Positions 55,993 to 63,767 of a stretch of DNA of 64,000 nucleotides are shown here, in pieces. Both the position numbers and the translations under genes were made by a program. The first letter of the stretch is position 1; every line of letters starts with the position of its first letter. Source of the DNA: Primorskyibacter aestuariivivens (GTDB taxonomy: Bacteria; Pseudomonadota; Alphaproteobacteria; Rhodobacterales; Rhodobacteraceae); the NCBI RefSeq assembly GCF_028023675.1, contig NZ_JAQIOZ010000007.1:210535-274534 (forward strand). Direction: 5' to 3'. The notes beneath the pieces are model-generated. The model made no database searches and was not told the DNA's origin. It was given only the letters and a program-made list of their open reading frames with translations.

Positions 55993-56121
55993 ATGCTGTT
56001 TTTGATCTCCGTCTCCTGGCTGCCCTTCGCCCAGGTTTTGTGCGCAGGCTGCGCGTTCCTGGGTATCAACGCCGAACGGGACAATCCCGATGCCTGTCTC
56101 TCAGAAAGGAGATATCTGTAA
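55993..56121 (+). CDS. Small exported Cys-containing peptide coupled to the serine hydrolase gene
   Basis: A 42-residue frame starting MLFLISVSWLPFAQVLCAGC and ending LSERRYL. AAGGAGACGGGATC before the ATG is a good binding site, and the stop overlaps the next ATG (TAATG). A hydrophobic signal-like N-terminus contains two cysteines with a poor lipobox (CAGC). It could be a leader peptide that controls translation of the next gene or a tiny envelope protein. Confidence 0.5.
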   Translation: MLFLISVSWLPFAQVLCAGCAFLGINAERDNPDACLSERRYL

Positions 56122-57119
56122 TGAAACTTCGCAACACCATCATGGCCCTTGCGGTTTCCGCCGCGGCGACCTTCGGCCCGGCATACGCCCAGACAGCGGA
56201 CGGACAGTCCGTCGGGGCCGCGATCGAGCGGGTCGCGACTAAGCTTGCCGGGCGCATCGGTTTCGCGGCGCAGGAGATCGGCGGCGACGAGGTCATCGCG
56301 TTCAATGGCGATGAGGCCTTCGTCATGGCCAGCACCTACAAGGTTGCGATCGCCGCTGCGGTCCTGGATCGCGTCGACAAAGGCGAACTCAGCCTCGACC
56401 AGATGGTCGAGGTCACACTCGACATGATGATGATCGGGGACGCTGCGCTGAACGGCACATTCGTTCACCCTGGGCTCCAGTTGTCGATCGCGAACGTGAT
56501 CGAGGTGATGATCACGGAGAGCGATAACACGGCGACCGACATCTCGATGGGACTGGCTGGAGGACCCGCGGCGGTGACCCAATATCTGCGCAGGATCGGG
56601 ATCAGCGATATCAGAGTCGATCGGCCCACCGGCGAGATCATCGGGGAGTTCTATGGTTTGCCGGGACCGGCCACGCATAAACTCGCCACAGAGGTCTTCA
56701 AGGCCCGGCCGGAACTCTTGAAGATCCAGGCTGACCGGAATCTCGACTTCGAGGCGGATCCACGTGACCAGGCAACGCCGCTTGCGATGCTGCAACTCCT
56801 GCTTGCCATCGACAGTGGCGCGGCGACAAGCGCCGAGAGCCGCGACTTCCTGATTGACGTCATGTCGCGCACGCGCACCGGCGCTGGCCGGCTCAAGGGC
56901 CTGCTGCCCCGTGGAACGCCCGTGGGGAACAAGACCGGAACCATCGGGGGAGTGGCCAATGACGTCGGCTATATCACGCTCCCCGACGGTCGCCGGTTTG
57001 CAATCGCCGTGTTCACCAAGAGCAGCGAGACATCCGAGGCGGACAGGGATCGGGCAATTGCCGAGGTCGCCCGGTCGCTGTTCGACTACTTCAATGTCGG
57101 GCAGATGGCGAAGCAGTAA
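56121..57119 (+). CDS. Class A beta-lactamase-like secreted serine hydrolase
   Basis: 332 residues; AAAGGAGATA before the ATG is a near-ideal site. Signal peptide cut after AYA. Active-site motifs: STYK at 71-74, SDN at 134-136, KTG at 271-273. The RLKGLLP and KTGT surroundings resemble the PER/CfxA branch. After SDN the omega-loop segment is DRPTGEIIG (E172) instead of the canonical E166-x-x-x-N170. About 33 extra residues then precede the DPRDQATP helix. So it may hydrolyse beta-lactams poorly or attack another amide. It lies in an operon-like run with amidohydrolases. Confidence 0.86.
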   Translation: MKLRNTIMALAVSAAATFGPAYAQTADGQSVGAAIERVATKLAGRIGFAAQEIGGDEVIAFNGDEAFVMASTYKVAIAAAVLDRVDKGELSLDQMVEVTLDMMMIGDAALNGTFVHPGLQLSIANVIEVMITESDNTATDISMGLAGGPAAVTQYLRRIGISDIRVDRPTGEIIGEFYGLPGPATHKLATEVFKARPELLKIQADRNLDFEADPRDQATPLAMLQLLLAIDSGAATSAESRDFLIDVMSRTRTGAGRLKGLLPRGTPVGNKTGTIGGVANDVGYITLPDGRRFAIAVFTKSSETSEADRDRAIAEVARSLFDYFNVGQMAKQ

Positions 57120-57135
57120 GCGGGGAAATCTCGCC

Positions 57136-57161
57136 GGGGCGCACCTTTGCCGGTGCGCCCC
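57136..57161. terminator. Strong hairpin after the serine hydrolase gene
   Basis: GGGGCGCACC (57136-57145) pairs perfectly with GGTGCGCCCC (57152-57161) around a 6-base loop. A-run rather than T-run on the plus strand, so it may stop only minus-strand RNA, or act as an mRNA-stabilising stem. It lies in the 174-base gap before the next gene. Confidence 0.6.
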
Positions 57162-57293
57162 AAAACGCCGACCAAGGGACTGATCGTCGATACACGAAAC
57201 GGAAGCGCACGGTCCAGTGGCGATGCTGCACGAAGGCGAATGGATTTGTTCAAGAGTTAACCACTGCAACGCTGAGGTAAAGGAGGCGGTCAA

Positions 57294-58631
57294 ATGAAAA
57301 GATTAAACCCAAGGAACCTCACTGCGGCGCTTGCCGTCGCCGTCAGTTTCACCCTGCCGGCAACGGCTCAGGATGCCTCCGGGCCGATCCTGTTCACGAA
57401 CGTCCATGTCTTTGATGGCGTGAACGAAACCCTGATCGAAAATGCCAATGTCGTGGTCACGGACAACCTGATCACGGCAGTGTCAACCGAGGCGCTTGCT
57501 GTCGCGGGTGGCACGGTGATCGATGGTGGCGGGCGCACGCTGATGCCAGGGCTGATTGACACACACCAGCATCTCAACCAGGGCGGGCTGTCATTAGCCG
57601 ACCAGTTCGCCAACCTCTATTACATCGGGATCGCGCAGAGCAAGTATGCTGAGGGGACCCTGATGCGAGGCGTGACCTCCGTGCGGGACCCGGGCGGTGA
57701 CAGCATGGGACTCAAGAGGGCGATCGACGAAGGGCTCGTGCCGGGACCGCGGATCGTATCAGCCGGGCCCGTTGTAGGTCCGACGAATGGGCACGGCGAC
57801 ACCAGATTCCCTTACACGGGCCATCCCCGCTTCGATAAGGTGGGGATGACTCCAGACCGCCGGTTGAACTTTGCCTACATGGCGGATGGCGAGGCGGAAG
57901 TCTTGGCTGCAACGCGTGAAATCCTTCGCCAGGGCGCAAGCTTCATCAAGATCATGGCGGGCGGAGGCGTCAGCACCGATTTGGACCCGATCGACACCAA
58001 GCAGTATACGCCCGCGGAAATGCGCGCGGCGGTAGCCGCAGCGGCGGATTGGAACACCTATGTCGGGGCGCATGCGTACAACGTCGAGTCAATCCGTCGC
58101 GCAATCGACGCCGGCGTCAAGGTGATTGAACACGGCCAGCAGATCGACGAGGAGACGATGAAATATGCCGTCGAAAAGGGAATCTGGTTCACGTCGCAGT
58201 ACCTCGTCTTTACCATCGACATTCCTTCCTTCACCGAGAAGGCTAGGGAAAGCCAGAGAGTGGTTCTGCAAGACACCGAGCGTTTCTTCGAGTTGGCGAA
58301 GAAGTACAACGCCAAACTGACCTTTGGCACCGACCTTGTCCTCGGCGCGGATCCCATGCTGCAAACGAAAGAGCTCGTGATGCGCAAGAAGTGGTTCACC
58401 CCCCATGAGATCCTGGTTCAGGGAACATCCCGCCCAGCTGAGCTCATCGCGTTGTCCGGCCCACGCAACCCCTATCCGGGCAAGCTCGGTGTCATTGAGG
58501 AGGGTGCGTATGCCGACCTGCTTCTGGTCGATGGTAACCCACTCGAGAATATCGATCTCATTGGCGATCCGGAGAAGAATTTCGTCGTCATCATGAAAGA
58601 CGGCGTGATCTACAAGAACACGCTTCAGTGA
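57294..58631 (+). CDS. Secreted amidohydrolase (imidazolonepropionase/Xaa-Pro dipeptidase-like, copy 4)
   Basis: 445 residues, signal peptide cut after ATA. A different amidohydrolase subgroup from copies 1-3: HQH at 91-93, carboxylated lysine candidate K219 in FIKIMAGGG, H260 in GAHAY, H280 in VIEHGQ and D347 in FGTDLV. This gives a complete binuclear site as in prolidase-like/aryldialkylphosphatase-type enzymes. GGAGG precedes the ATG. No substrate can be assigned from sequence alone. The ABC transporter genes follow after 57 bases. Confidence 0.88.
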   Translation: MKRLNPRNLTAALAVAVSFTLPATAQDASGPILFTNVHVFDGVNETLIENANVVVTDNLITAVSTEALAVAGGTVIDGGGRTLMPGLIDTHQHLNQGGLSLADQFANLYYIGIAQSKYAEGTLMRGVTSVRDPGGDSMGLKRAIDEGLVPGPRIVSAGPVVGPTNGHGDTRFPYTGHPRFDKVGMTPDRRLNFAYMADGEAEVLAATREILRQGASFIKIMAGGGVSTDLDPIDTKQYTPAEMRAAVAAAADWNTYVGAHAYNVESIRRAIDAGVKVIEHGQQIDEETMKYAVEKGIWFTSQYLVFTIDIPSFTEKARESQRVVLQDTERFFELAKKYNAKLTFGTDLVLGADPMLQTKELVMRKKWFTPHEILVQGTSRPAELIALSGPRNPYPGKLGVIEEGAYADLLLVDGNPLENIDLIGDPEKNFVVIMKDGVIYKNTLQ

Positions 58632-58688
58632 AAACGGCCGCCGGTTGCGAAAGCGCGGCGGGCGGCTTGATTGCCGGGAGGTCGGTAT

Positions 58689-59375
58689 ATGCACCCATTG
58701 CGGATTGAACGGCTTGTCTACCGTTGGCCGGGCGCGGAGCGCAACACGCTGGAGATCGGCGCGCTGTCTCTGGCGTCCGGCGAGAGCCTGTTCCTGTTTG
58801 GACCGAGCGGCTGCGGAAAATCGACGCTGCTGTCTGCGATTGCGGGGGTGGTCGAAGTGCCGAAGGGTGCCATACGCGTTGCGGATCAGGATGTTGGCGC
58901 AGTGCATGGCGGTGCGCGGGACCGGTTTCGGGTGGACCACATCGGCATGATCTTCCAGGTATTCAACCTCATTCCGTGGCTGAGCGCGATCGAGAATGTC
59001 CTACTCCCCTGCACCTATTCCCGGCACCGCCGCGTCCGTGCTGGCGACAATCCGGAGGGCACGGCGCGACGGTTGTTGAGTGAGTTGGGCCTTGCCGATC
59101 CGTCTCTGGCCTCGAAGCCGGCCAACGAGCTCAGTGTCGGCCAACAACAACGCGTCGCTGCCGCCCGGGCACTGATCGGCAAGCCGGACCTGATCCTGGC
59201 GGACGAGCCGACCTCCGCGCTCGATGAGGCGGCCAAGGCCGCCTTCGTCGACTTGCTGGCGCGGGAATGCGCCGAAGCGGGCACCGCTCTGCTCTTCGTC
59301 AGTCACGACCGCAGCTTGGAGCGTCATTTCGACCGTGGCGTTGACTTCCTCGCCCTCAACGAGGGGGGCGCCTGA
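58689..59375 (+). CDS. ABC transporter ATP-binding protein (LolD/MacB type)
   Basis: 228 residues, starting at the ATG 58689 with GGGAGG upstream. Walker [10 protein letters not shown] near 38-46, Q-loop in FQVFNLIPW, signature LSVGQQQR, Walker [13 protein letters not shown] and the H-switch in SHDRSLE. This is the LolD/MacB/FtsE subgroup, whose partner permease has four helices and a large periplasmic domain, as the next gene does. Start/stop overlap (TGATG) with that permease shows coupling. Confidence 0.92.
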   Translation: MHPLRIERLVYRWPGAERNTLEIGALSLASGESLFLFGPSGCGKSTLLSAIAGVVEVPKGAIRVADQDVGAVHGGARDRFRVDHIGMIFQVFNLIPWLSAIENVLLPCTYSRHRRVRAGDNPEGTARRLLSELGLADPSLASKPANELSVGQQQRVAAARALIGKPDLILADEPTSALDEAAKAAFVDLLARECAEAGTALLFVSHDRSLERHFDRGVDFLALNEGGA

Positions 59376-60895
59376 TGCTGGGGTTCAGCCTGCGCAGCCT
59401 GTGGAACCGCCGGTTCGTCGCCGGCCTGACCGTGCTGGCCATCGGCCTGAGCGTCGCGCTGATCCTCGGTGTCGAGCGGCTGCGGGACGGTGCGCGCGAC
59501 AGTTTCGCCAACTCCGCCTCGGGGATCGACCTGATCGTGGCACCGCGCGGCAATTCGGTGCAGATCCTGATGGCCACCGTTTTCGGCGTCGGCGGCACCG
59601 GGACCGGCATGACATGGGACAGCTTCGAGTGGCTGGAGGACCGGCCCGAAGTCGCTTGGGCCGTGCCGATCCAGATGGGCGACAACCATCGCGGCTATCC
59701 GGTGATCGGGACGGATGCATCGTATTTCGAGCATTTTCGGCACTCCGGCGGTCAGCCGCTCGCATTGGCGGCTGGCACGTTCTTCACTGGGGAAGGGGCG
59801 GATGCGGCGGTGGTCGGGGCTGAGATCGCGGTGCGGTTCGGCTATGCGCCGGGGACCGTGATCGTCAACGCCCATGGCTCCGGCGAGGTCTCGTTCGACG
59901 TCCATGACGAGGCTCCCTTCATCATCTCGGGCGTGCTCGCGCGGACCGGCACCGCCGTCGACCGGATGGTCTTTGTCACGCTGGAAGGGTTCGACACCAT
60001 CCATGCACAGGAAGAGACGCCACTGGCCGACCCCCTCGACCCGGCCGCCATGCCCTCCGACGATCATGACGCGCACGACGATCATGAAGCCGGCGACGAG
60101 CACGAAGATCATGACGCGCATGACGACCATGAAGCCGGTGACGCGCACGAGGATCATGACGCGCATGACGACCATGAAGCCGGTGACGCGCACGAGGATC
60201 ATGACGCGCATGACGACCATGAAGCCGGTGACGCGCACGAGGATCATGACGCGTATGACGACCATGAGGCCGGTGACGCGCACGATGATCATGACGCGCA
60301 TGGCGACCACAAAGGCACGGAGGCCGGACACGATCACGAACCGGACCGGATCAATGCCGTCTACGTTGGGCTGATCGATCGGACCAGTGTCCTCGGCCTG
60401 CAGCGGGCCGTCAACGAACGCCCATCTGATGCGTTGAGTGCCGTCCTGCCGGCGGTTGCCCTGGCCGAGCTCTGGGGGATCACCGGGACAGCAGAGCGCG
60501 CGATGCGACTGATGGCGTGGGCCGTGGCTTTGGCCGGGATGATCGGTATGGTGGTCATGCTCTCGGCCACACTCGATACGCGCCGCCGCGAGTTTGCGAT
60601 CCTTCGCTCTGTCGGCGCGACACCGGCACGCATCTTCGGCCTGATTGTGATCGAAGCCGCCAGTCTCACGGCCGCGGGACTGATCCTTGGCCTTGTTCTG
60701 CTTACGGTGGCCACGTTCGTGACCGACCCGATCCTGTCCGCCCGTTTCGGTTTGCGATTGGGATTGAATGTCTTTGGAGCGAGCGAATTGGCCGCCCTTT
60801 TCGTCATCTTCTGCGCAGGGCTTCTTGCTTCGCTTGTCCCGGCAGTCCGGGTCTATCGCATGACGCTGGCCGACGGGCTGTCGGTCCGGCTATGA
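59375..60895 (+). CDS. MacB/FtsX-type ABC permease with His/Asp-rich tandem repeat
   Basis: 506 residues. One N-terminal helix (about 15-37), a periplasmic domain (40-360), then three C-terminal helices and the family end VRVYRMTLADGLSVRL. At about residues 229-315 the periplasmic domain carries five full in-frame copies (60062-60286) of a 45-base unit, DHDAHDDHEAGDAHE, plus a partial one. This gives a very acidic, histidine-rich stretch typical of zinc- or nickel-binding loops. Works with the upstream ATPase. The role may be metal-related transport or mechanotransmission; I favour zinc handling. Confidence 0.9.
   Translation: MLGFSLRSLWNRRFVAGLTVLAIGLSVALILGVERLRDGARDSFANSASGIDLIVAPRGNSVQILMATVFGVGGTGTGMTWDSFEWLEDRPEVAWAVPIQMGDNHRGYPVIGTDASYFEHFRHSGGQPLALAAGTFFTGEGADAAVVGAEIAVRFGYAPGTVIVNAHGSGEVSFDVHDEAPFIISGVLARTGTAVDRMVFVTLEGFDTIHAQEETPLADPLDPAAMPSDDHDAHDDHEAGDEHEDHDAHDDHEAGDAHEDHDAHDDHEAGDAHEDHDAHDDHEAGDAHEDHDAYDDHEAGDAHDDHDAHGDHKGTEAGHDHEPDRINAVYVGLIDRTSVLGLQRAVNERPSDALSAVLPAVALAELWGITGTAERAMRLMAWAVALAGMIGMVVMLSATLDTRRREFAILRSVGATPARIFGLIVIEAASLTAAGLILGLVLLTVATFVTDPILSARFGLRLGLNVFGASELAALFVIFCAGLLASLVPAVRVYRMTLADGLSVRL
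60062..60325 (+). repeat. 45-bp coding tandem repeat (His/Asp-rich)
   Basis: Units begin GATCATGACG at 60062, 60107, 60152, 60197, 60242 and 60287. The first five are complete and the sixth is degenerating. The middle units (60107-60241) are nearly identical, so copy number may change by slippage without breaking the frame. Confidence 0.92.
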
Positions 60896-60915
60896 TAAAC
60901 TCAGGGGAATTCTCC

Positions 60916-61572
60916 ATGACCATGTTCGCTCGTCTCGTCTTGATACTCTCGCTTGCCGTTCTTCCGGGTCTCGGACAAGCGGCTGACCCTCTGGAAATCT
61001 CGTGGGATACGCTCGCACCTCCGGCCGTTGTGATCGAGAACCCGTTTGAGACCCTCACCGACGATCAGATGGACACGCTGCGCCAGATCCTGCGGTTCGA
61101 GGCCCTGGCCGAGCGGAGCGATGACGCCGAAGCCAGCACCGAGGCGCAGGCGTTACGCAAGCAACTGGCCGGGGACGGCCTCGATGTCGATGGGTTGTTC
61201 GCCGCGCGCCTCGCGATCATGGAGAAACGCGAAGCTGCGGCCTCCGGGGTGAACGAGGAGCTCGTTGGCACGAGCGTACGCCTGCCTGGATATGTGTTGC
61301 CGCTCGAATTCAAGGATCGAAAGGCGGTTGAGTTCCTGCTTGTGCCGACCGTCGGCGCCTGCGTCCACACCCCGCCGCCCCCCGCCAACCAGATCGTCCA
61401 TGTAGTGTATCCGGAGGGCATCGAGGTCAACGGACTCTTCACCCCCGTATGGATCACCGGAACCATGGTGGCTCAGAGTTCGGTTCAGAAGGTTGGCTAT
61501 GTCGACGGACAGGCTCCGGTCTCCGTGAGCTATTCGATGCAGCCGGTGCTGGTCGAGGAGTATGGCGGATGA
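60916..61572 (+). CDS. DUF3299 family exported protein (copy b)
   Basis: 218 residues from the ATG at 60916 (GGGGAATTCTCC upstream); an ATG at 60892 overlapping the permease stop is the alternative. Signal peptide MTMFARLVLILSLAVLPGLG, cut near QAA. The DUF3299 core reads RLPGYVLPLEF, then VPTVGACVHTPPPPANQ, again with a Cys-x-His. Second paralogue in the same cluster; this one sits directly after the ABC pair, the place seen in zinc-related gene sets elsewhere. Confidence 0.85.
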   Translation: MTMFARLVLILSLAVLPGLGQAADPLEISWDTLAPPAVVIENPFETLTDDQMDTLRQILRFEALAERSDDAEASTEAQALRKQLAGDGLDVDGLFAARLAIMEKREAAASGVNEELVGTSVRLPGYVLPLEFKDRKAVEFLLVPTVGACVHTPPPPANQIVHVVYPEGIEVNGLFTPVWITGTMVAQSSVQKVGYVDGQAPVSVSYSMQPVLVEEYGG

Positions 61573-62042
61573 ACGCCAGCGCTGTTTTTGTCAGATCAAT
61601 TTCGGCTGAACCAGACCGGACGGCAACGGTTCGCCTTTCGCTTGTCGGAATTGGCATGGCCGCCGGAATGTTCGCGCTTGCGCCGTGCTCGGCCTTTGCG
61701 GTTGACAGGGTGATACAACCCGGCGGTGTCTCGCCTGCGGAAGTTGTCCAGACCGATGTCGGCCTGAGCTTTGGCACCCTGGTGGTGGCGCCGATCCCGT
61801 TCTCAAGCGCGGAACTGGGCAACGGCCTGACGCTTGGCACGGGGTATCTTTTCAACCTGCCAGGCTCGAACACTTCGGGTGTCGGTCTCGGATACATGCA
61901 TACAGACAACGGTAGCACCGCCTCTGGCCTTGGCGGCAGCGTGAATTTCGGCGACGGACGTTGGACGGTGAGCGCTATCGCAGCCGAGGCCGAAGTCTTC
62001 TACGAATTGCCGGTTGGGCCTATCGATTTGCCTATCATCTAG
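61569..62042 (+). pseudogene. Truncated outer-membrane beta-barrel (BamA/surface-antigen-like) protein
   Basis: 157 residues; start overlaps the DUF3299 stop (ATGA). An N-terminal export signal ends near SAFA. The rest reads as alternating beta strands (GLSFGTLVVAPIPF, GLTLGTGYLFNLPG, GVGLGYMHTDNG), like the first strands of an outer-membrane surface-antigen protein. It stops after GPIDLPII, well short of a complete barrel, so it is probably cut off. A short outer-membrane-like protein of its own cannot be ruled out. Confidence 0.55.
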
Positions 62043-62110
62043 TCGGGCGATCTTACTATTGTTAGTGTTGAAAGTTCCACTGAACACCGAAGCGAAAAAA
62101 GGATATGGTG

Positions 62111-62644
62111 ATGAAAGGTTGGATTTGGTGGCTCATTGCCGGGCTATTATCTCTGCTCGGGGGAGTCTTCGCGCTTGCGAACCCACTGGCCGCGACCCTG
62201 ACTGCAGAGTTGCTGACCGGATATCTGTTCGTTGCGGTCGGAGCTATGATGCTCGTTTCGATATTCTGGGACACGGAGTGGGGATCGCGCATCCTGTCGC
62301 TTCTTCTCGGATTTGGCCTCGTTGTGCTTGGCTTCAGTCTGGTCGCGAATCCTCTCAAGGGCGTTCTGTCGCTGACCCTTCTTGTTGCGGTGATTATGCT
62401 GATCGTCGGTGGCTTTCGCCTCATTCTGGCATTCAGCGCATCGGATTTCCGTGTTCGCGTCTTCCTGATCCTCGCCGGAGCGGTTTCCTTGGTGCTGGGC
62501 GCCATGATCCTTTTGAACTTTCCATGGTCTGCGGCCGTCGTTCTTGGAATACTCCTGGCTATCGAACTGATCTCCAATGGAGTTTTTCTGATCGCAATTT
62601 CACTTCTGGCAAGATCGGAAAAAAAAATAGGGAAACGTCCATGA
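62111..62644 (+). CDS. HdeD family membrane protein (first copy)
   Basis: 177 residues from the ATG at 62111 (AAAGGAT site 6-9 bases upstream; an ATG at 62105 is too close). Six hydrophobic helices are arranged as three hairpins, with repeated G-G-x-x-x-L-x-x-P patterns (LLGGVFALANP, VLGFSLVANP, VLGAMILLNF). This is characteristic of the DUF308/HdeD acid-resistance family. The mechanism of the family is not known. It ends overlapping the second copy (ATGA). Confidence 0.88.
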   Translation: MKGWIWWLIAGLLSLLGGVFALANPLAATLTAELLTGYLFVAVGAMMLVSIFWDTEWGSRILSLLLGFGLVVLGFSLVANPLKGVLSLTLLVAVIMLIVGGFRLILAFSASDFRVRVFLILAGAVSLVLGAMILLNFPWSAAVVLGILLAIELISNGVFLIAISLLARSEKKIGKRP

Positions 62645-63153
62645 CTGGCAGAAACGTTCGCCTGGCGGCTGGTGCTGTCGCGCTGGTTGGTGGGCTTTGG
62701 GGGCTCTTTAATCCGACCGCCGCTCAGTTCGCTTCGACAACCATTGCAGGCTGGGCATTGCTCATCGTGGGTCTGCTGCAGGGACGCGCTGCCTGGCAGG
62801 CATCGGAAGCACGCGAAAGGGCCGGCGCGATCCTCTTTTCCGCGGCAGCACTTTTTCTAGGGCTGTCGCTCGTGTTCGGCCCATTCGGTGACGGAAGCCT
62901 GCTGAGAAACATTCTGGGCGTTCTTCTTTTGGTATCCGGCGCGGCGAAGTTCTGGATGGGCCGCGCTTTGCGAGGCGATCCGTTCTTTCCGGTGATCCTC
63001 GCGGCGGCCGGAGTGTCTGTCGTGCTTGGAGGTCTCGTGCTGGCGGGAAACCAGGTCACTTTGGGCTTCGTTCTGTCGCTAGAGCTGCTGGCTGATGGAG
63101 CCGCACTGTTCGTATTGGGGTTCAGACAGGGAATAACGCAGAAGGCAGGCTGA
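62641..63153 (+). CDS. HdeD-like membrane protein (second copy)
   Basis: 170 residues, beginning MTGRNVRLAAGAVALVGGLWGLFNP (read in parts), with about five to six helices and the same hairpin pattern (GGLWGLFNP, LGLSLVFGP, LGGLVLAGN). Probably acts together with the first copy; coupled by a 4-base overlap. It is the last gene before the insertion-sequence remnants, and its intactness shows that the cluster itself is complete on this side. Confidence 0.8.
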   Translation: MTGRNVRLAAGAVALVGGLWGLFNPTAAQFASTTIAGWALLIVGLLQGRAAWQASEARERAGAILFSAAALFLGLSLVFGPFGDGSLLRNILGVLLLVSGAAKFWMGRALRGDPFFPVILAAAGVSVVLGGLVLAGNQVTLGFVLSLELLADGAALFVLGFRQGITQKAG

Positions 63154-63262
63154 ACGGTCATGTCAGGGGAACTTGGCTTGTGGCGGGCGCGGTGCTTTCG
63201 CAGCCTTTGACGATGACCAAACGCTCTCCCTTAAAATACTTCGTAAGCGCGATGCCGCAGCC

Positions 63263-63439
63263 CTATGCGGCGCGGCTTGACGGCCGGGCGTAGCGCCAGG
63301 GCGTGAGGTCCTCGATGCGGAACTTGCAGTGTCCGTCGAGGATAACCCGGAGGGTATAGGCGAGGTAGTCGACCGGGTTCACGCCGGCCAGCTTGCAGGT
63401 GGCGACCAGTGAGGCGAGCATGGCCCAGGGTTTTGTCAT
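63263..63439 (-). pseudogene. IS66-family transposase C-terminal fragment
   Basis: The minus-strand frame reads MLASLVATCKLAGVNPVDYL, then AYTLRVILDGH and RIEDLTPWRY, ending at a TAG. This is the usual C-terminal segment of IS66-type transposases. The upstream part is absent and plus-strand IS6-like sequence begins where it breaks. Confidence 0.7.
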
Positions 63440-63712
63440 AAGGATTTCGGTTGAGACGGACAGGGCGGTCTCGTGGCCTTGTCGCATGAGCAAGCACGAG
63501 CCGTTCAAGTACTTCAAGACGAGCCGCGAGATCATCCGCCTGGCGGTGATGCTGTACGTCCGATTTCCCCTGTCGCTCGGGAATGTCGAGGACCTGCTGC
63601 ACGAGCGTGGCGTCGACATCAGCCACGAGACAGTCCGGTATTGGTGGCATCGTTTCGGTCCGATGTTCGCCTCCGAGATTAACAAACGTCGCATAGAGGG
63701 CATGCGGTCGCG
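63430..63712 (+). mobile_element. Truncated IS6-family-like element
   Basis: The transposase frame begins at the ATG 63486 (MSKHEPFKYFKTSREIIRLA, then VMLYVRFPLSL, HERGVDISHETVRYWWHRFGP). This is the conserved N-terminal region of IS6/IS26-like transposases. It loses similarity after RRIEGMRS near 63.71 kb, where other sequence begins, so the DDE catalytic part is missing. GGGTTTTGTC near 63430 may be its terminal repeat. Confidence 0.75.
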
Positions 63713-63767
63713 CCTCTCGGCGGTTCGGTTCGTTTCCAGTTCATTCTATGCGCTCGGGGTTCCAACT

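Noticed and set aside
60062..60325. CRISPR-like array
   Set aside because: The 45-base units are directly adjacent, without spacers, and are translated in frame as part of a permease.
63265..63650. Minus-strand frame of 139 codons overlapping the IS remnants
   Set aside because: It is a shadow of the IS66 and IS6-like coding fragments in other frames.
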